Positions 16,220-24,673 of a stretch of 64,000 nucleotides of DNA are shown here, in pieces. Made by a program: the position numbers and the translations under genes. The notes below the pieces were generated by a model, which saw only the letters and a program-made list of their open reading frames with translations, had not been told where the DNA came from and did no database searches. This DNA comes from Lederbergia graminis (GTDB lineage: Bacteria > Bacillota > Bacilli > Bacillales > Bacillaceae_C). Every line of letters starts with the position of its first letter. Within the stretch, counting starts at the first letter, position 1. The DNA is taken from positions 806,001 through 870,000 of the forward strand of contig NZ_JBHSMC010000001.1 of assembly GCF_042655485.1 (NCBI RefSeq). The letters run 5' to 3'.

Positions 16220-17968
16220 TTAAACATTTGGATTTAGTCTTTTCTGTTCCCGTTGCTGGTTTAGCATTTGCTCTAATATTTTCTGAATTACTTTCGCTTC
16301 GACTGTGGCATTTGTTGGATGAGCTAAATTTATTTCTTCTAATGGATCTCGAGTAATGTTATATAATTCGAATTCATCTTCTACTGGCGTTGTTTTTATT
16401 TTCGTTACAGAGATAGAAGCTTCTGTATCATCTGTGATAGGAACTCCGTCTTTCGTTCTAACTTGAACATCTTCAACACCTGGATTACTCCAAAACTGTG
16501 GATTATCAAAGTAACGAGAAAATTTCCAGATTTCTTCTACTTCATTTCCTGGTGTCTTTAACTTTGCAATTACTGCTTCAATATGATTGGGCTGCTCGAC
16601 GGACTCATATGGTTGACCGATTAAACTTACTTGATTTAAACCTCTTGTTACGTCATCGTCTGTCATAAAATAAACTGGTTCATGAATACTAGAACAATCA
16701 CTCTCATTTTTTATTACGGAAGCTAAATTTCTCCCTACAAACGGACGAACCTCTGTATGGTCTTTACTTAATATTTTCTTTACTTCCTCCACTTCAATAT
16801 TGGCAAGCCCGAGTAAAGTAGGAATAACATCCACATGACTTGTTAAGGGTTCAAATGTATTCCTCCCTGAGAATAACTCCGGACTATGGATGATGAAAGG
16901 AACATGGGTTGTTTCTTCATACGTGTTATACCACTTTTGGAATAGTCCTCCATGGGCACCAAGTAAATCACCGTGATCACTAGTAAAAATAATGATGGTA
17001 TTATCATAGAACTTTGATTGTTTTAATGTATCTACAATTTTATACATTTCGTCATCTACTTGTTTCTGTAATGAGAAATAGAGCTGTCGCAAAAATTCAC
17101 TGTCTTTAGTTGGTTGAAATGCCTGTTGGTACACTTCTTTATAACTTTGTTGTGCTACTGGCTTGGTTAATAATGACTCGTTTGCTGTTGGAGCTGCGGG
17201 AATAGCAGGCATATTTTCACTCACATTAAATTCAAAGCGTGGATCAATACGTGAGAGAAGTCCATAAAGCGTAATATCATGTGGATTCACAAAGGATGAT
17301 ACGATTAACCAAGGTGAATCATTTTCATCTTCTTCGAGTGAATCAATTAATTCGACAACTTGCTTTGAATATATTACATCCCTTCCACTGACACCATGTG
17401 CAGCTGATGAACCTGAATTTCTTGGATCACTACCATGTGGTTCAGGTCCTACCCAGCCATCAAACCCATAATCATCTAATCGATTAGCATTTACATAATA
17501 TTGTTCTTTTTCCTGATTTGGTATACCGGTATGTTGATCATAGCTCGTTAATCCATTATGGCTACCAGGTTGCAGAATATCTGCTTCAGAAATATGCCAC
17601 TTCCCTTTCCAAAAAGTTCGATAACCTGCTGCACGAAAATAATCACCTAGAGTTGGAACTGTGTTTGGATCTAGCCAAAACACATCGGGATCATATCCCC
17701 CTTTTGCAATTCCTGTCGTTTGGGTAACACCATGTAAGGAAGGATATTGCCCTGTAAATAATGTAGCTCGACTAGGAGCACATGCAACACTACCAATATA
17801 ATGATTCATAAACTCGATACCATTATCCCGTAATAGTTCATGTGTCCTTAAATTTTCTTTACACCATGCTTTAAGTTCACTATTATCATAAACAGTTGGA
17901 AAACGTTCTTCATCTACCATCAAAAAAAGAATATTAGGTCTTTGCTTTTTCTTCTTTTTGGACAACAA
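16220..17968 (-). CDS. Formylglycine-dependent sulfatase
   Basis: This is a predicted aryl- or carbohydrate-sulfatase of the alkaline-phosphatase superfamily, 582 residues. The maturation motif CAPSR (Cys63 to Arg67) is the CxPxR form that is converted to formylglycine. Other metal and active-site elements are the MVDEERFP segment near residue 17, a central GKWHIS, and FTSDHGDLLGAHG near 325. There is no signal peptide (it begins with MLSKKKKKQRPNILFL), so it should act on imported substrate in the cytoplasm. No formylglycine-generating enzyme or anaerobic maturase is encoded in the window, so maturation must come from elsewhere. The presence of a sulfatase hints at a sulfated glycan as the target. 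The start is a TTG with a weak AAGG site, so it is tentative. Confidence 0.88.
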   Translation of the reverse strand: MLSKKKKKQRPNILFLMVDEERFPTVYDNSELKAWCKENLRTHELLRDNGIEFMNHYIGSVACAPSRATLFTGQYPSLHGVTQTTGIAKGGYDPDVFWLDPNTVPTLGDYFRAAGYRTFWKGKWHISEADILQPGSHNGLTSYDQHTGIPNQEKEQYYVNANRLDDYGFDGWVGPEPHGSDPRNSGSSAAHGVSGRDVIYSKQVVELIDSLEEDENDSPWLIVSSFVNPHDITLYGLLSRIDPRFEFNVSENMPAIPAAPTANESLLTKPVAQQSYKEVYQQAFQPTKDSEFLRQLYFSLQKQVDDEMYKIVDTLKQSKFYDNTIIIFTSDHGDLLGAHGGLFQKWYNTYEETTHVPFIIHSPELFSGRNTFEPLTSHVDVIPTLLGLANIEVEEVKKILSKDHTEVRPFVGRNLASVIKNESDCSSIHEPVYFMTDDDVTRGLNQVSLIGQPYESVEQPNHIEAVIAKLKTPGNEVEEIWKFSRYFDNPQFWSNPGVEDVQVRTKDGVPITDDTEASISVTKIKTTPVEDEFELYNITRDPLEEINLAHPTNATVEAKVIQKILEQMLNQQREQKRLNPNV

Positions 17969-18062
17969 TCATCACTACCTTCATATGAAATTCCTTTTAT
18001 TAACATATGATGGTATAGAGAAAATGGTTTGGATGATATTAAAATATTATGAAAAACCTTCC

Positions 18063-19007
18063 TCATATTGCTCTTATCATTGTTTTTAGAAAGTCAGCTT
18101 TAAATTCGTTATAGTTGAAATCAAAAGCTATTTTATCAATTGTTTCAGCAGGCTCTTCATCTGGATTCGCTCGAAAGTCAGCAATCGTTCTGCCTCTAGA
18201 TTGTTCTGAAGTATCTATCGTAACCCTTCGATTTACATAAACAAATTGTTCTGGAGCAATAACAGCGTATAAAGTAAGAACATCATGTACAGGTGGTCCA
18301 GCTAGACCAGGTATTAACTCTTCATATGCTTTATCATAGTATCGAAGGGTAGCATCTAAAATATTTTTAAAAGGATTGTCTGCATTTTCCTTAATATATT
18401 GGAGCATCTCTTGGTCCACAACTGCTTTATTTGTAATATTTAACGGAATGATGGTAACATTTCTTCCTTTTTCCAAAACTAGATTACTTGCAATCGGGTC
18501 ACCGTAATAATTAGCTTCGGCAACAGCCGTTATATTACCGGGATACAAAAATGCTCCCCCCATGGAGAAGATACTATTTACAGAGTTTACCACTTCATCT
18601 CCTGCCAATATAAATGCCATTGCAAGTGATGTTGATCTACCTGTATCAACAATTGTCAGCTCATTTTTATATTCATTTATTATATCAATCGCTTTTTGAA
18701 AGCCGAATACTTTTGGATTTATATCCTCCGGAACCTTAATTGGTCCTAATCCATCACTACCGTGTATTTCCGGATAGTATGTGACAAACTCACCTGAAAA
18801 CGGTCCCTTTGCACCACCAATGATTGGAATGTCCTCTCTTCCAGCTAAGGAGAGTAAAAAAGCGGTATTATCCCTCGCCTGCTCCTCTGTCACATTTCCA
18901 TATCCTGTAACTACTCCAACTAAATCAAGCTCAGGATGTAGTAAACAATACATAATCGCTATGGCATCATCGATTCCTGGATCACCAAATAAAAGTATTT
19001 TCTTCAC
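18063..19007 (-). CDS. Nucleoside hydrolase (IunH/RihA-like family)
   Basis: This is a predicted Ca2+-dependent N-ribohydrolase of 314 residues from the chosen GTG at 19007, which has GAGGTG upstream. The N-terminal metal motif reads FGDPGIDDA. The three Asp residues that correspond to the Ca ligands are present, but the usual first Asp of DxDPGxDD is replaced by Gly. NITNKAVV and the C-terminal PVHDVLTLYAV segment with the conserved His-Asp are also present. It lies about 95 bases upstream of the sulfatase start on the same strand and may be cotranscribed. Family members hydrolyse nucleosides, but the carbohydrate setting leaves room for another N- or O-riboside. Confidence 0.88.
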   Translation of the reverse strand: MKKILLFGDPGIDDAIAIMYCLLHPELDLVGVVTGYGNVTEEQARDNTAFLLSLAGREDIPIIGGAKGPFSGEFVTYYPEIHGSDGLGPIKVPEDINPKVFGFQKAIDIINEYKNELTIVDTGRSTSLAMAFILAGDEVVNSVNSIFSMGGAFLYPGNITAVAEANYYGDPIASNLVLEKGRNVTIIPLNITNKAVVDQEMLQYIKENADNPFKNILDATLRYYDKAYEELIPGLAGPPVHDVLTLYAVIAPEQFVYVNRRVTIDTSEQSRGRTIADFRANPDEEPAETIDKIAFDFNYNEFKADFLKTMIRAI

Positions 19008-19073
19008 CCAAATCACCTCTAGACAAAATATGATGTGAAAAGGGCGATTGTCACTATATAAATACTTGAAACT

Positions 19074-19100
19074 AAAAAAGAGACCAATGGCCTCTTTTGT
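19074..19100 (-). terminator. Intrinsic terminator
   Basis: The stem AAAAGAGGCC / GGTCTCTTTT with a T-run on the - strand lies directly after the small 39-residue gene. Confidence 0.7.
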
Positions 19101-19103
19101 TTG

Positions 19104-19223
19104 TTACTTTCCTTTATCTACTTCATCTGCTAACTGCTTTAATGATTTTACTTTACCATGAGGATTTTGAGATTGTTTTCTATCTTTAAACCGACGTTCT
19201 TCTTCTCGTTTCGGATGGCTCAT
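19104..19223 (-). CDS. Small basic protein of 39 residues (DUF6254-like)
   Basis: The small gene encodes a highly charged peptide that begins MSHPKREEERRFKDRKQ and continues with NPHGKVKSLKQLADEVDK. The NPHGK(V/I)KS segment is the mark of a short, uncharacterised Bacillaceae family that I believe is DUF6254. AAAGGAG lies about 11 bases before the ATG and a terminator follows the stop at once, which supports a real gene. The function is unknown. Confidence 0.6.
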   Translation of the reverse strand: MSHPKREEERRFKDRKQSQNPHGKVKSLKQLADEVDKGK

Positions 19224-19250
19224 ATAAGGAAATTCTCCTTTGCTTAATAA

Positions 19251-19433
19251 TTAGTGCATGCCTTTCCATTCACCTTGGTTTTTAGATGCCTTTTCTTTTT
19301 TTGCTTTATTTTTATGAGCTTGGTTTGCTTGTGCGCTTCCAAACTCTTTCCCAAATTCACTATCTACTTTACTAGAGTCAAACCCCTTTTTATTTTTCTG
19401 CTTTGCATCATTTTTCTTCGTTCGTTTAGCCAA
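19251..19433 (-). CDS. Small lysine-rich protein, possibly spore-associated
   Basis: The 60-residue hydrophilic protein starts at TTG (19433), with AGGAGGG 6 bases upstream; the longer open frame lacks this. About a third of the residues are Lys or Arg. The middle segment SEFGKEFGSAQANQAHK loosely recalls the FGTEFASET repeats of gamma-type small acid-soluble spore proteins, but the match is weak and I do not assign it. It is followed at 28 bases by the 39-residue gene, so the two probably form a small operon. Confidence 0.55.
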   Translation of the reverse strand: MAKRTKKNDAKQKNKKGFDSSKVDSEFGKEFGSAQANQAHKNKAKKEKASKNQGEWKGMH

Positions 19434-19502
19434 GTATATCCCTCCTTTTTTTGTAGTATGATAATTGCCGGAGGAAATATACATCTTATTGGCATACAAT
19501 AT

Positions 19503-20045
19503 TCAGTCGGTTTTATCGATATTTTGTTGTAACTGAATCATCTCATTTGCTAAGTTATGTAGCCTTTCGATAATATTTTTATCGACTAATTCACTTTCGT
19601 CATCAAACGCATCATTTGTTACAAAGACATTACTGTAAGGGACAATTCCTTTTAAATAAGCAAGGATAGGTCTTAATTGATATTCCCCTACGAGAAAATG
19701 TTTTTCTGAACCAGCTAACGTAACAATCCCTGTTACTTTTGATTTTAATCCATTTATAGGCAAATGATCTAACAGATTTTTCAGAGAACCTGTAATGGAT
19801 GCCTGATAAATTGGGCTACCAAATACTAACAAATCAGCATTTACTATTTTTTGAACCACATTCCAAGTATCTTTATTATAAAATGATAATGGACTTCCAT
19901 TCACCAATTCGATTTCATAATCCTTTAAATCAATTAATTCTGTTTCGATCGTAGGGTCAATCTTCTTTGCAGCCGATAATACTTCTTCAATAACATTGTA
20001 TGTTTTCCAACCTGCAAGAGATCCCGATATACCGACTAGTTTCAT
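19503..20045 (-). CDS. NADPH-dependent FMN reductase family protein
   Basis: This flavodoxin-fold oxidoreductase of 180 residues binds FMN. The phosphate loop GISGSLAGWKTYNV is at residues 5-18, and the SPIYQASITGSLKNLLDHLP segment at ~80-100 is the family signature. The ATG at 20045 is preferred to the longer frame because GGGTGAG precedes it and the protein then begins directly with the first beta strand. Such enzymes reduce free flavin, quinones or azo compounds. In Gram-positive bacteria relatives also take part in organosulfur use, but nothing here fixes the substrate. Confidence 0.85.
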   Translation of the reverse strand: MKLVGISGSLAGWKTYNVIEEVLSAAKKIDPTIETELIDLKDYEIELVNGSPLSFYNKDTWNVVQKIVNADLLVFGSPIYQASITGSLKNLLDHLPINGLKSKVTGIVTLAGSEKHFLVGEYQLRPILAYLKGIVPYSNVFVTNDAFDDESELVDKNIIERLHNLANEMIQLQQNIDKTD

Positions 20046-20092
20046 TCTGCTCTCACCCTTATCTATTATTACATAAATTTTAACATAGAATT

Positions 20093-20157
20093 GAAAAAAG
20101 CCGTAAACCATTGACTGAACCGTCTCCTTGTTGGGATAGGTTCACCGGCTTACGGCT
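20093..20157 (-). terminator. Terminator of the Gfo/Idh/MocA operon
   Basis: The long inverted repeat begins AGCCGTAA and ends TTACGGCT, with a GGTGAACC / GGTTCA inner arm, and a run of T follows on the - strand. It overlaps the upstream region of the flavin reductase gene. Confidence 0.7.
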
Positions 20158-20162
20158 ATGTT

Positions 20163-21338
20163 CTATTCAAGTAAATCTGCGATTCGTACCCATTGTTTTG
20201 TTTGTGAGGATTGTTCTACTGCTTCCAATACAGCTGCGTTTCTTACACCATCTTCAAAGTTTGGAAGAGGATTATACCCTTCTGCAACCCCATTTAAAAG
20301 TTCTGTTACTAAGTTTATGAATGTGTGTTCATAACCAATTATATGCCCTGCTGGCCAATATGCGCCTGCATATGGATGAAGCTCTTCAGTACAATTAATC
20401 GTTCTGAAGCCTTGTAGACCAGGTTCATCATCATGAAAATATACTTCTAAGTTATTCATGTTTTCCATATCCCAGCGAATCGAACCTTTTTCTCCGTTAA
20501 TTTCGATACGGTTTCCGTTACGGTTTCCACCTGCAAAACGAGTTGCCTCAAAAGTACCAATCGCCCCATTTTCAAATCGTGCGATAAATACACTTGCATC
20601 ATCTACTTCGACTTTACCAAATTTGTCAGTGGACGCGCTTCCTGACAAACCTGAGCTTGATTCTACTATTGGTCGTTCCTTAATAAATGTTTCTAAAATA
20701 CCGGTTACTTCCTCGAACTCACCGACTAAAAAGCGTGCTAAATCGATAGAATGAGCTGCTAGGTCTCCATGAGATCCTGATCCACTAATATCTTTATTTA
20801 ATCTCCATACTAATGGAAACTGTGGATCCATTATCCAATCTTGTAAATACAGGGCACGAACATGATATATTTTCCCTAAGCGACCCTCATCTATTAATTT
20901 CTTTGCCATTTGAATAGCTGGAGAAAAACGGTAGTTATGATTAATCATGTGTATGACACCATTTTCCTGTACTGCCTTCAACATTTCCTTTGATTGCTCT
21001 AAAGTTAAGGCTAATGGTTTTTCACAAAAAACATGCTTCCCGGCTTTTGCTGCAGCAATTGCAATTTCTGCATGGCTATTATTTGGAGTAACAATATCAA
21101 TTAAATCGATATCGTCTCTTTCAATTAATTTTCTCCAATCTGTTTCATAACTGTTCCAGCCCATCTTCTCAGCTGCTTGTTTCAAATCCTCTTCTTGGCG
21201 ACCACATATAGCCTGTAAAACTGGTTCTACTTTCGGATCAAAATAAAAGGATACATCTCGGAAAGCATGTGAGTGTGCCTTCCCCATAAATTTATAACCT
21301 ACCATTCCAATTCTAAGTTCCTTTTTTACATCTGCCAT
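20163..21338 (-). CDS. Gfo/Idh/MocA family oxidoreductase (1)
   Basis: This is a predicted NAD(P)-dependent sugar or polyol dehydrogenase of 391 residues. The Rossmann motif GMVGYKFMGKAHSHAF is at ~11-26, with the catalytic-lysine motif CEKPLAL near 100. A GSGSHGDLAAHSIDLARFL segment carries the conserved Asp and His of the substrate site. It is the last gene of a three-gene unit with a second Gfo/Idh/MocA enzyme (36 bases upstream) and a ThuA-domain protein. Paired enzymes of this kind act in keto-sugar pathways, and the substrate here is unknown. Confidence 0.9.
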   Translation of the reverse strand: MADVKKELRIGMVGYKFMGKAHSHAFRDVSFYFDPKVEPVLQAICGRQEEDLKQAAEKMGWNSYETDWRKLIERDDIDLIDIVTPNNSHAEIAIAAAKAGKHVFCEKPLALTLEQSKEMLKAVQENGVIHMINHNYRFSPAIQMAKKLIDEGRLGKIYHVRALYLQDWIMDPQFPLVWRLNKDISGSGSHGDLAAHSIDLARFLVGEFEEVTGILETFIKERPIVESSSGLSGSASTDKFGKVEVDDASVFIARFENGAIGTFEATRFAGGNRNGNRIEINGEKGSIRWDMENMNNLEVYFHDDEPGLQGFRTINCTEELHPYAGAYWPAGHIIGYEHTFINLVTELLNGVAEGYNPLPNFEDGVRNAAVLEAVEQSSQTKQWVRIADLLE

Positions 21339-21373
21339 ACATCACCGCTCCCTTTTAATAATATTATTTGAAT

Positions 21374-22480
21374 TTATTTTTTGATTGAAACGAAGAGACC
21401 ATCTTCTGGTACCGGATTTGGTGAATCACATTGATTTTGCATTTGATGGTGAATACCTTGTTCGCTAGCAACATGGAAACCATGCATTGCCTCTAAAACA
21501 TGCAAGGCTAAATTTCCATTTGCTCGATGTTCTTTTTCTTCACGAATGGCTTGTACCATATCTAGTACACCGATTCCTCGAGAATTGCCTGAATGCTGAT
21601 GTGTGATTGAAACTTCCGTCCAATCTTTTTCCCCGCGTTTTCGCAGCAATACAGGCCCTCCAAAATGGTTCGGATCCGGAACACGTAAATTACCTTCTGT
21701 TCCATAGATTTCGATATTAGGAAAGTCCACTCGGGTAAAAATATCAAAACTCATAATCATTGTTGCTACTGGACCATTAACAAAGTCAATCGTTCCTGTT
21801 AAATGTGTAGGTGTTTCAACTTTAATTTTCTCACCATATTTTGGTTGACTCGTAATTGTGCGTTCTGTATAAGCTTTCGTTGCACTACCAGTAACTCGTT
21901 TCATTGGACCCAATAATTGTACTAAAGCAGTCAAATAGTAAGGTCCCATATCAAACATTGGTCCACCACCTGGTGCATAATAGAATCCAGGATCTGGATG
22001 CCACATTTCATGTCCAGGTGCCATCATAAATGCAGTTGCTGATAACGGTCTACCAATTGCACCTTCATCAATTAGCTTTTTTGAAGTCTGAATACCAGCA
22101 CCAAGGAATGTATCAGGGGCACAACCAACCCTTACTCCTTTTTCTTTAGCTAGAGCAAGTATTTCCTCTCCATCTTTTAGTTCAGCAGCTAGAGGTTTCT
22201 CTACATAAACGTGTTTACCAGCAGCAATTATTTGCTTACAAACTAGAGCATGCACCTTAGGAATGGTTAAGTTTATTACTAGTTCAATTTCCGGATCATT
22301 AAGTAATTCATCAACCGTATAAACAAATGGAATATTAAATCTTTTTGCTTGTGCCTCGGCTTTTTCTGCCACTAAATCAGCACATGCCTTTACTTCAACT
22401 TCCGTAAATTTGTTCAAGTTTTCAAAATAAATACTACTAATATTACCGCAGCCTATTATTCCAAGTTTCATTGTTTTCAT
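21374..22480 (-). CDS. Gfo/Idh/MocA family oxidoreductase (2)
   Basis: This second NAD(P)-dependent dehydrogenase of 368 residues has GIIGCGNIS at 8-16, YVEKPLAAEL near 93-102 and the GGGPMFDMGPYYL substrate loop near 170. It is clearly of the same superfamily as its neighbour but not a recent duplicate, since motif contexts differ. GAGGGG lies about 11 bases before the ATG. The gene begins 32 bases after the ThuA-domain gene, in the same unit. Confidence 0.9.
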   Translation of the reverse strand: MKTMKLGIIGCGNISSIYFENLNKFTEVEVKACADLVAEKAEAQAKRFNIPFVYTVDELLNDPEIELVINLTIPKVHALVCKQIIAAGKHVYVEKPLAAELKDGEEILALAKEKGVRVGCAPDTFLGAGIQTSKKLIDEGAIGRPLSATAFMMAPGHEMWHPDPGFYYAPGGGPMFDMGPYYLTALVQLLGPMKRVTGSATKAYTERTITSQPKYGEKIKVETPTHLTGTIDFVNGPVATMIMSFDIFTRVDFPNIEIYGTEGNLRVPDPNHFGGPVLLRKRGEKDWTEVSITHQHSGNSRGIGVLDMVQAIREEKEHRANGNLALHVLEAMHGFHVASEQGIHHQMQNQCDSPNPVPEDGLFVSIKK

Positions 22481-22512
22481 ATAGTAAATAACCCCTCATG
22501 TGTTAGAATCTC

Positions 22513-23181
22513 TTACTCTTCATTATTAGCATTTCTTGCAGCCCATGTCATGCCATTTCTCATTAATTGCATTACTTCGGGCATGCTCACTATTTCTGCT
22601 ACATGTCCCAATGAGCAATAATACACTTTTCCTTTTCCCCATCTTTTAGTCCAAACAACAGGCATATCTACTTCACCATTAGAAGCATAAGGTCCATCAG
22701 CAACTGGGAATCTCGTCGTTGCATGTACTTTTACTGCTGGATCAACATGCATATAATACTGTTCTGAACATACATTAAAATCTTCCATTCCTGCAGTTAG
22801 TGGGTGATCTGCATCTAAAATATTAACTACGTAATCTATTTTGTCATTCCCAGGATGTGCTACCCATTGGCCACCAGTCATAAACTGATAATCTACTGCC
22901 ATTCTAAAGCTGTCACCCATACCACCATGAAGTCCCGCTAACCCAACCCCACCTGCAATCGCTTCCAATAATGGGGTTAATTGTTCATTCGTTATTTGTC
23001 CTTGTGTCCAGTTAGGAACAATTAAATCATATGAAGACAAATCATCCGTTGCTAATGTTTCTAATGTATCGGTAATTTTTACTTCAAAATTCTCTTCTCT
23101 TAAAATCCCAGCAAGAATATCGGCTGTTTTTTCAGGCTCATGCCCGTCCCATCCACCTTGAAAAATTAATGCCTTTCTCAT
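22513..23181 (-). CDS. ThuA-domain protein (trehalose-utilisation-like)
   Basis: This 222-residue cytoplasmic protein with a class I glutamine-amidotransferase-like fold begins MRKALIFQGGWDGHEPEKTA. It has the family core VNILDADHPLTAGMEDF and the C-terminal MPVVWTKRWGKGKVYYCSLGH. The start at 23181 follows AGGGGGA. In Sinorhizobium, ThuA works with the Gfo/Idh enzyme ThuB on 3-keto-disaccharides, and the same pairing occurs here. It is the first gene of the unit and lies next to the AraC regulator gene, which is on the same strand further upstream. Confidence 0.88.
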   Translation of the reverse strand: MRKALIFQGGWDGHEPEKTADILAGILREENFEVKITDTLETLATDDLSSYDLIVPNWTQGQITNEQLTPLLEAIAGGVGLAGLHGGMGDSFRMAVDYQFMTGGQWVAHPGNDKIDYVVNILDADHPLTAGMEDFNVCSEQYYMHVDPAVKVHATTRFPVADGPYASNGEVDMPVVWTKRWGKGKVYYCSLGHVAEIVSMPEVMQLMRNGMTWAARNANNEE

Positions 23182-23270
23182 GTAAATCCCCCTAAGTATG
23201 AAATATTCTTTCACTTAACTATTATTATAAATATGAAAAAATAGTAATACTACACACAATTTGTTTTCCA

Positions 23271-24098
23271 CTACTCATATTTTGCTCTATATTGTGAAGG
23301 GGTGAATCCATTTATCTGCATAAACCAGCGATTAAATGTTTGAATACTATTAAATCCTACCTTAAATGCAATTTCACTAATAGGATCTTCTTTATTTTGC
23401 AATAATATCATTGCTTTTGTGATTCTAGTTTCATTTAAAAATTGAATAAAATTAACTCCAATTAATTTTTTAAAAAGACGGGAAAAATGAAAAATGCTTA
23501 CTCCCGATATGTTCGCAGCCTCTTCAAGCGTAATTTCTTGATCATAATTTTGGTCAATATGTATTAAAACACGTTCTAATAACTTTAACTGTTCCAGCCT
23601 CTTCTTTTTTTCATTATCCATTAATTGCTTAACGGGCACATATTTAATGATGTTTCCAGCAAGTTTATTAATTTCAGCTTTTAAGAATAGTTCACCTCCA
23701 AGTACCTTCTCATTACGTAGGTTTACTATTTTTAAAATACTTTCTCCTAATAAACGATAGAATTCGTTTGTTGGTTCTATAATTGGAGTTGGAAACTCAC
23801 TATTAAAAATATAGTCTGAATACGGTTCAAATATGGATCTGCCTAGATGAAAAATAATTAGACTACTTGAAGAAGATTGAAAAGGAAAAGAGTGTACCTC
23901 ACCAGAACCTATTAATAATATATCTTCTTCTTTTAACGTATACGTTGCTCCAGACAACTCCACTACCTGCGTGCCCTCTTTCACATAAATAAGCTCTATT
24001 TCTGCGTGCCAGTGTTTCGGAAACTCTTGAAAACGTGATTGAATAATATTAATTGGGTTAAACGGTTCCAACGATAATTGCTCATGAATTATTTTCAT
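23271..24098 (-). CDS. AraC family transcriptional regulator with cupin sensor domain
   Basis: The 275-residue protein has an N-terminal cupin-type ligand-binding domain (residues ~20-100, with FPKHWHAEIELIYVKEG) and two C-terminal helix-turn-helix motifs (~175-275; ITLEEAANISGVSIFHFSRLFKK and ISEIAFKVGFNSIQTFNRWF). It lies just upstream of and on the same strand as the ThuA / Gfo-Idh genes and is the likely activator of that unit. No operator repeat could be defined by eye. Confidence 0.9.
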   Translation of the reverse strand: MKIIHEQLSLEPFNPINIIQSRFQEFPKHWHAEIELIYVKEGTQVVELSGATYTLKEEDILLIGSGEVHSFPFQSSSSSLIIFHLGRSIFEPYSDYIFNSEFPTPIIEPTNEFYRLLGESILKIVNLRNEKVLGGELFLKAEINKLAGNIIKYVPVKQLMDNEKKKRLEQLKLLERVLIHIDQNYDQEITLEEAANISGVSIFHFSRLFKKLIGVNFIQFLNETRITKAMILLQNKEDPISEIAFKVGFNSIQTFNRWFMQINGFTPSQYRAKYE

Positions 24099-24243
24099 CC
24101 TCTACCACCTATTTATTATGCATATATATTATTATATCAAACATTCAATTAATATAGATAATTGATTATTTTTCTACTCTGTAAATCTGAGTACATATAT
24201 ATTTCAATAAAAAAGAAGATGTGACAGAGGTATATGGTTGCAA

Positions 24244-24289
24244 ATAAAAACCGAACTATAACTTGATTTCAATACAAGGTAGTTCGGTC
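24244..24289 (-). terminator. Terminator, probably of katA, displaced by a repeat
   Basis: The stem ACCGAACTA / TAGTTCGGT is followed on the - strand by TTTTTATT. The nearest upstream gene on this strand is katA, which ends 385 bases away. The intervening DNA is a dispersed repeat, so the terminator seems to have been separated from katA by that insertion. Confidence 0.6.
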
Positions 24290-24321
24290 ACTTTTTCAAT
24301 TATAAATATATTATAGTTATC

Positions 24322-24662
24322 AGCGGAGGAAATACATATAGACTCCTGCGGGAACAAAGGCCTCGATGAGACCCCGCAGACAGAAAAGCGAAGGCGACTG
24401 ATCAGCGGCGTACGAACGGGAGCCAATCCTGTACTGTGGATAAAGAAAACACGGCGAGGGCCCACAGGATGTGGGTCACGTCGACGTTGTGACGTACAGG
24501 ATGTACTAATGCAGGCGAAGCGACAGGACGTGCCGCTTTTAGTCGACGTTCCTCTTGCCGATGTTGACTTATCGTAGGGAAAGGATTGGATCGTTCGCTA
24601 GCCGCTAGGAGCCTAAGCTAGACAGGCGTTAAGCGTCGAGGAGGCTCATTAGCCTTGTCTAG
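24322..24662. repeat. Dispersed mosaic repeat, copy A
   Basis: This GC-richer block of about 340 bases contains no credible gene. It shares several modules, in inverted orientation, with the block at 60314-60590: GCGGAGGAAATACA, CCTGCGGGA, a GATCAGCGGCGTA..AACGGGAGCCA segment, and TTATCGTAGGGAAAGGA followed by CGTTCGCTAGCCGCTAGG. It lies between katA and its likely terminator. Such blocks are typical dispersed repeats of halotolerant Bacillaceae genomes. Confidence 0.75.
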
Positions 24663-24673
24663 TTGTGAATAAA

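Noticed and set aside
24256..24465. A 69-codon frame in repeat copy A
   Set aside because: It lies inside the dispersed repeat, crosses the terminator hairpin and has no plausible start context.
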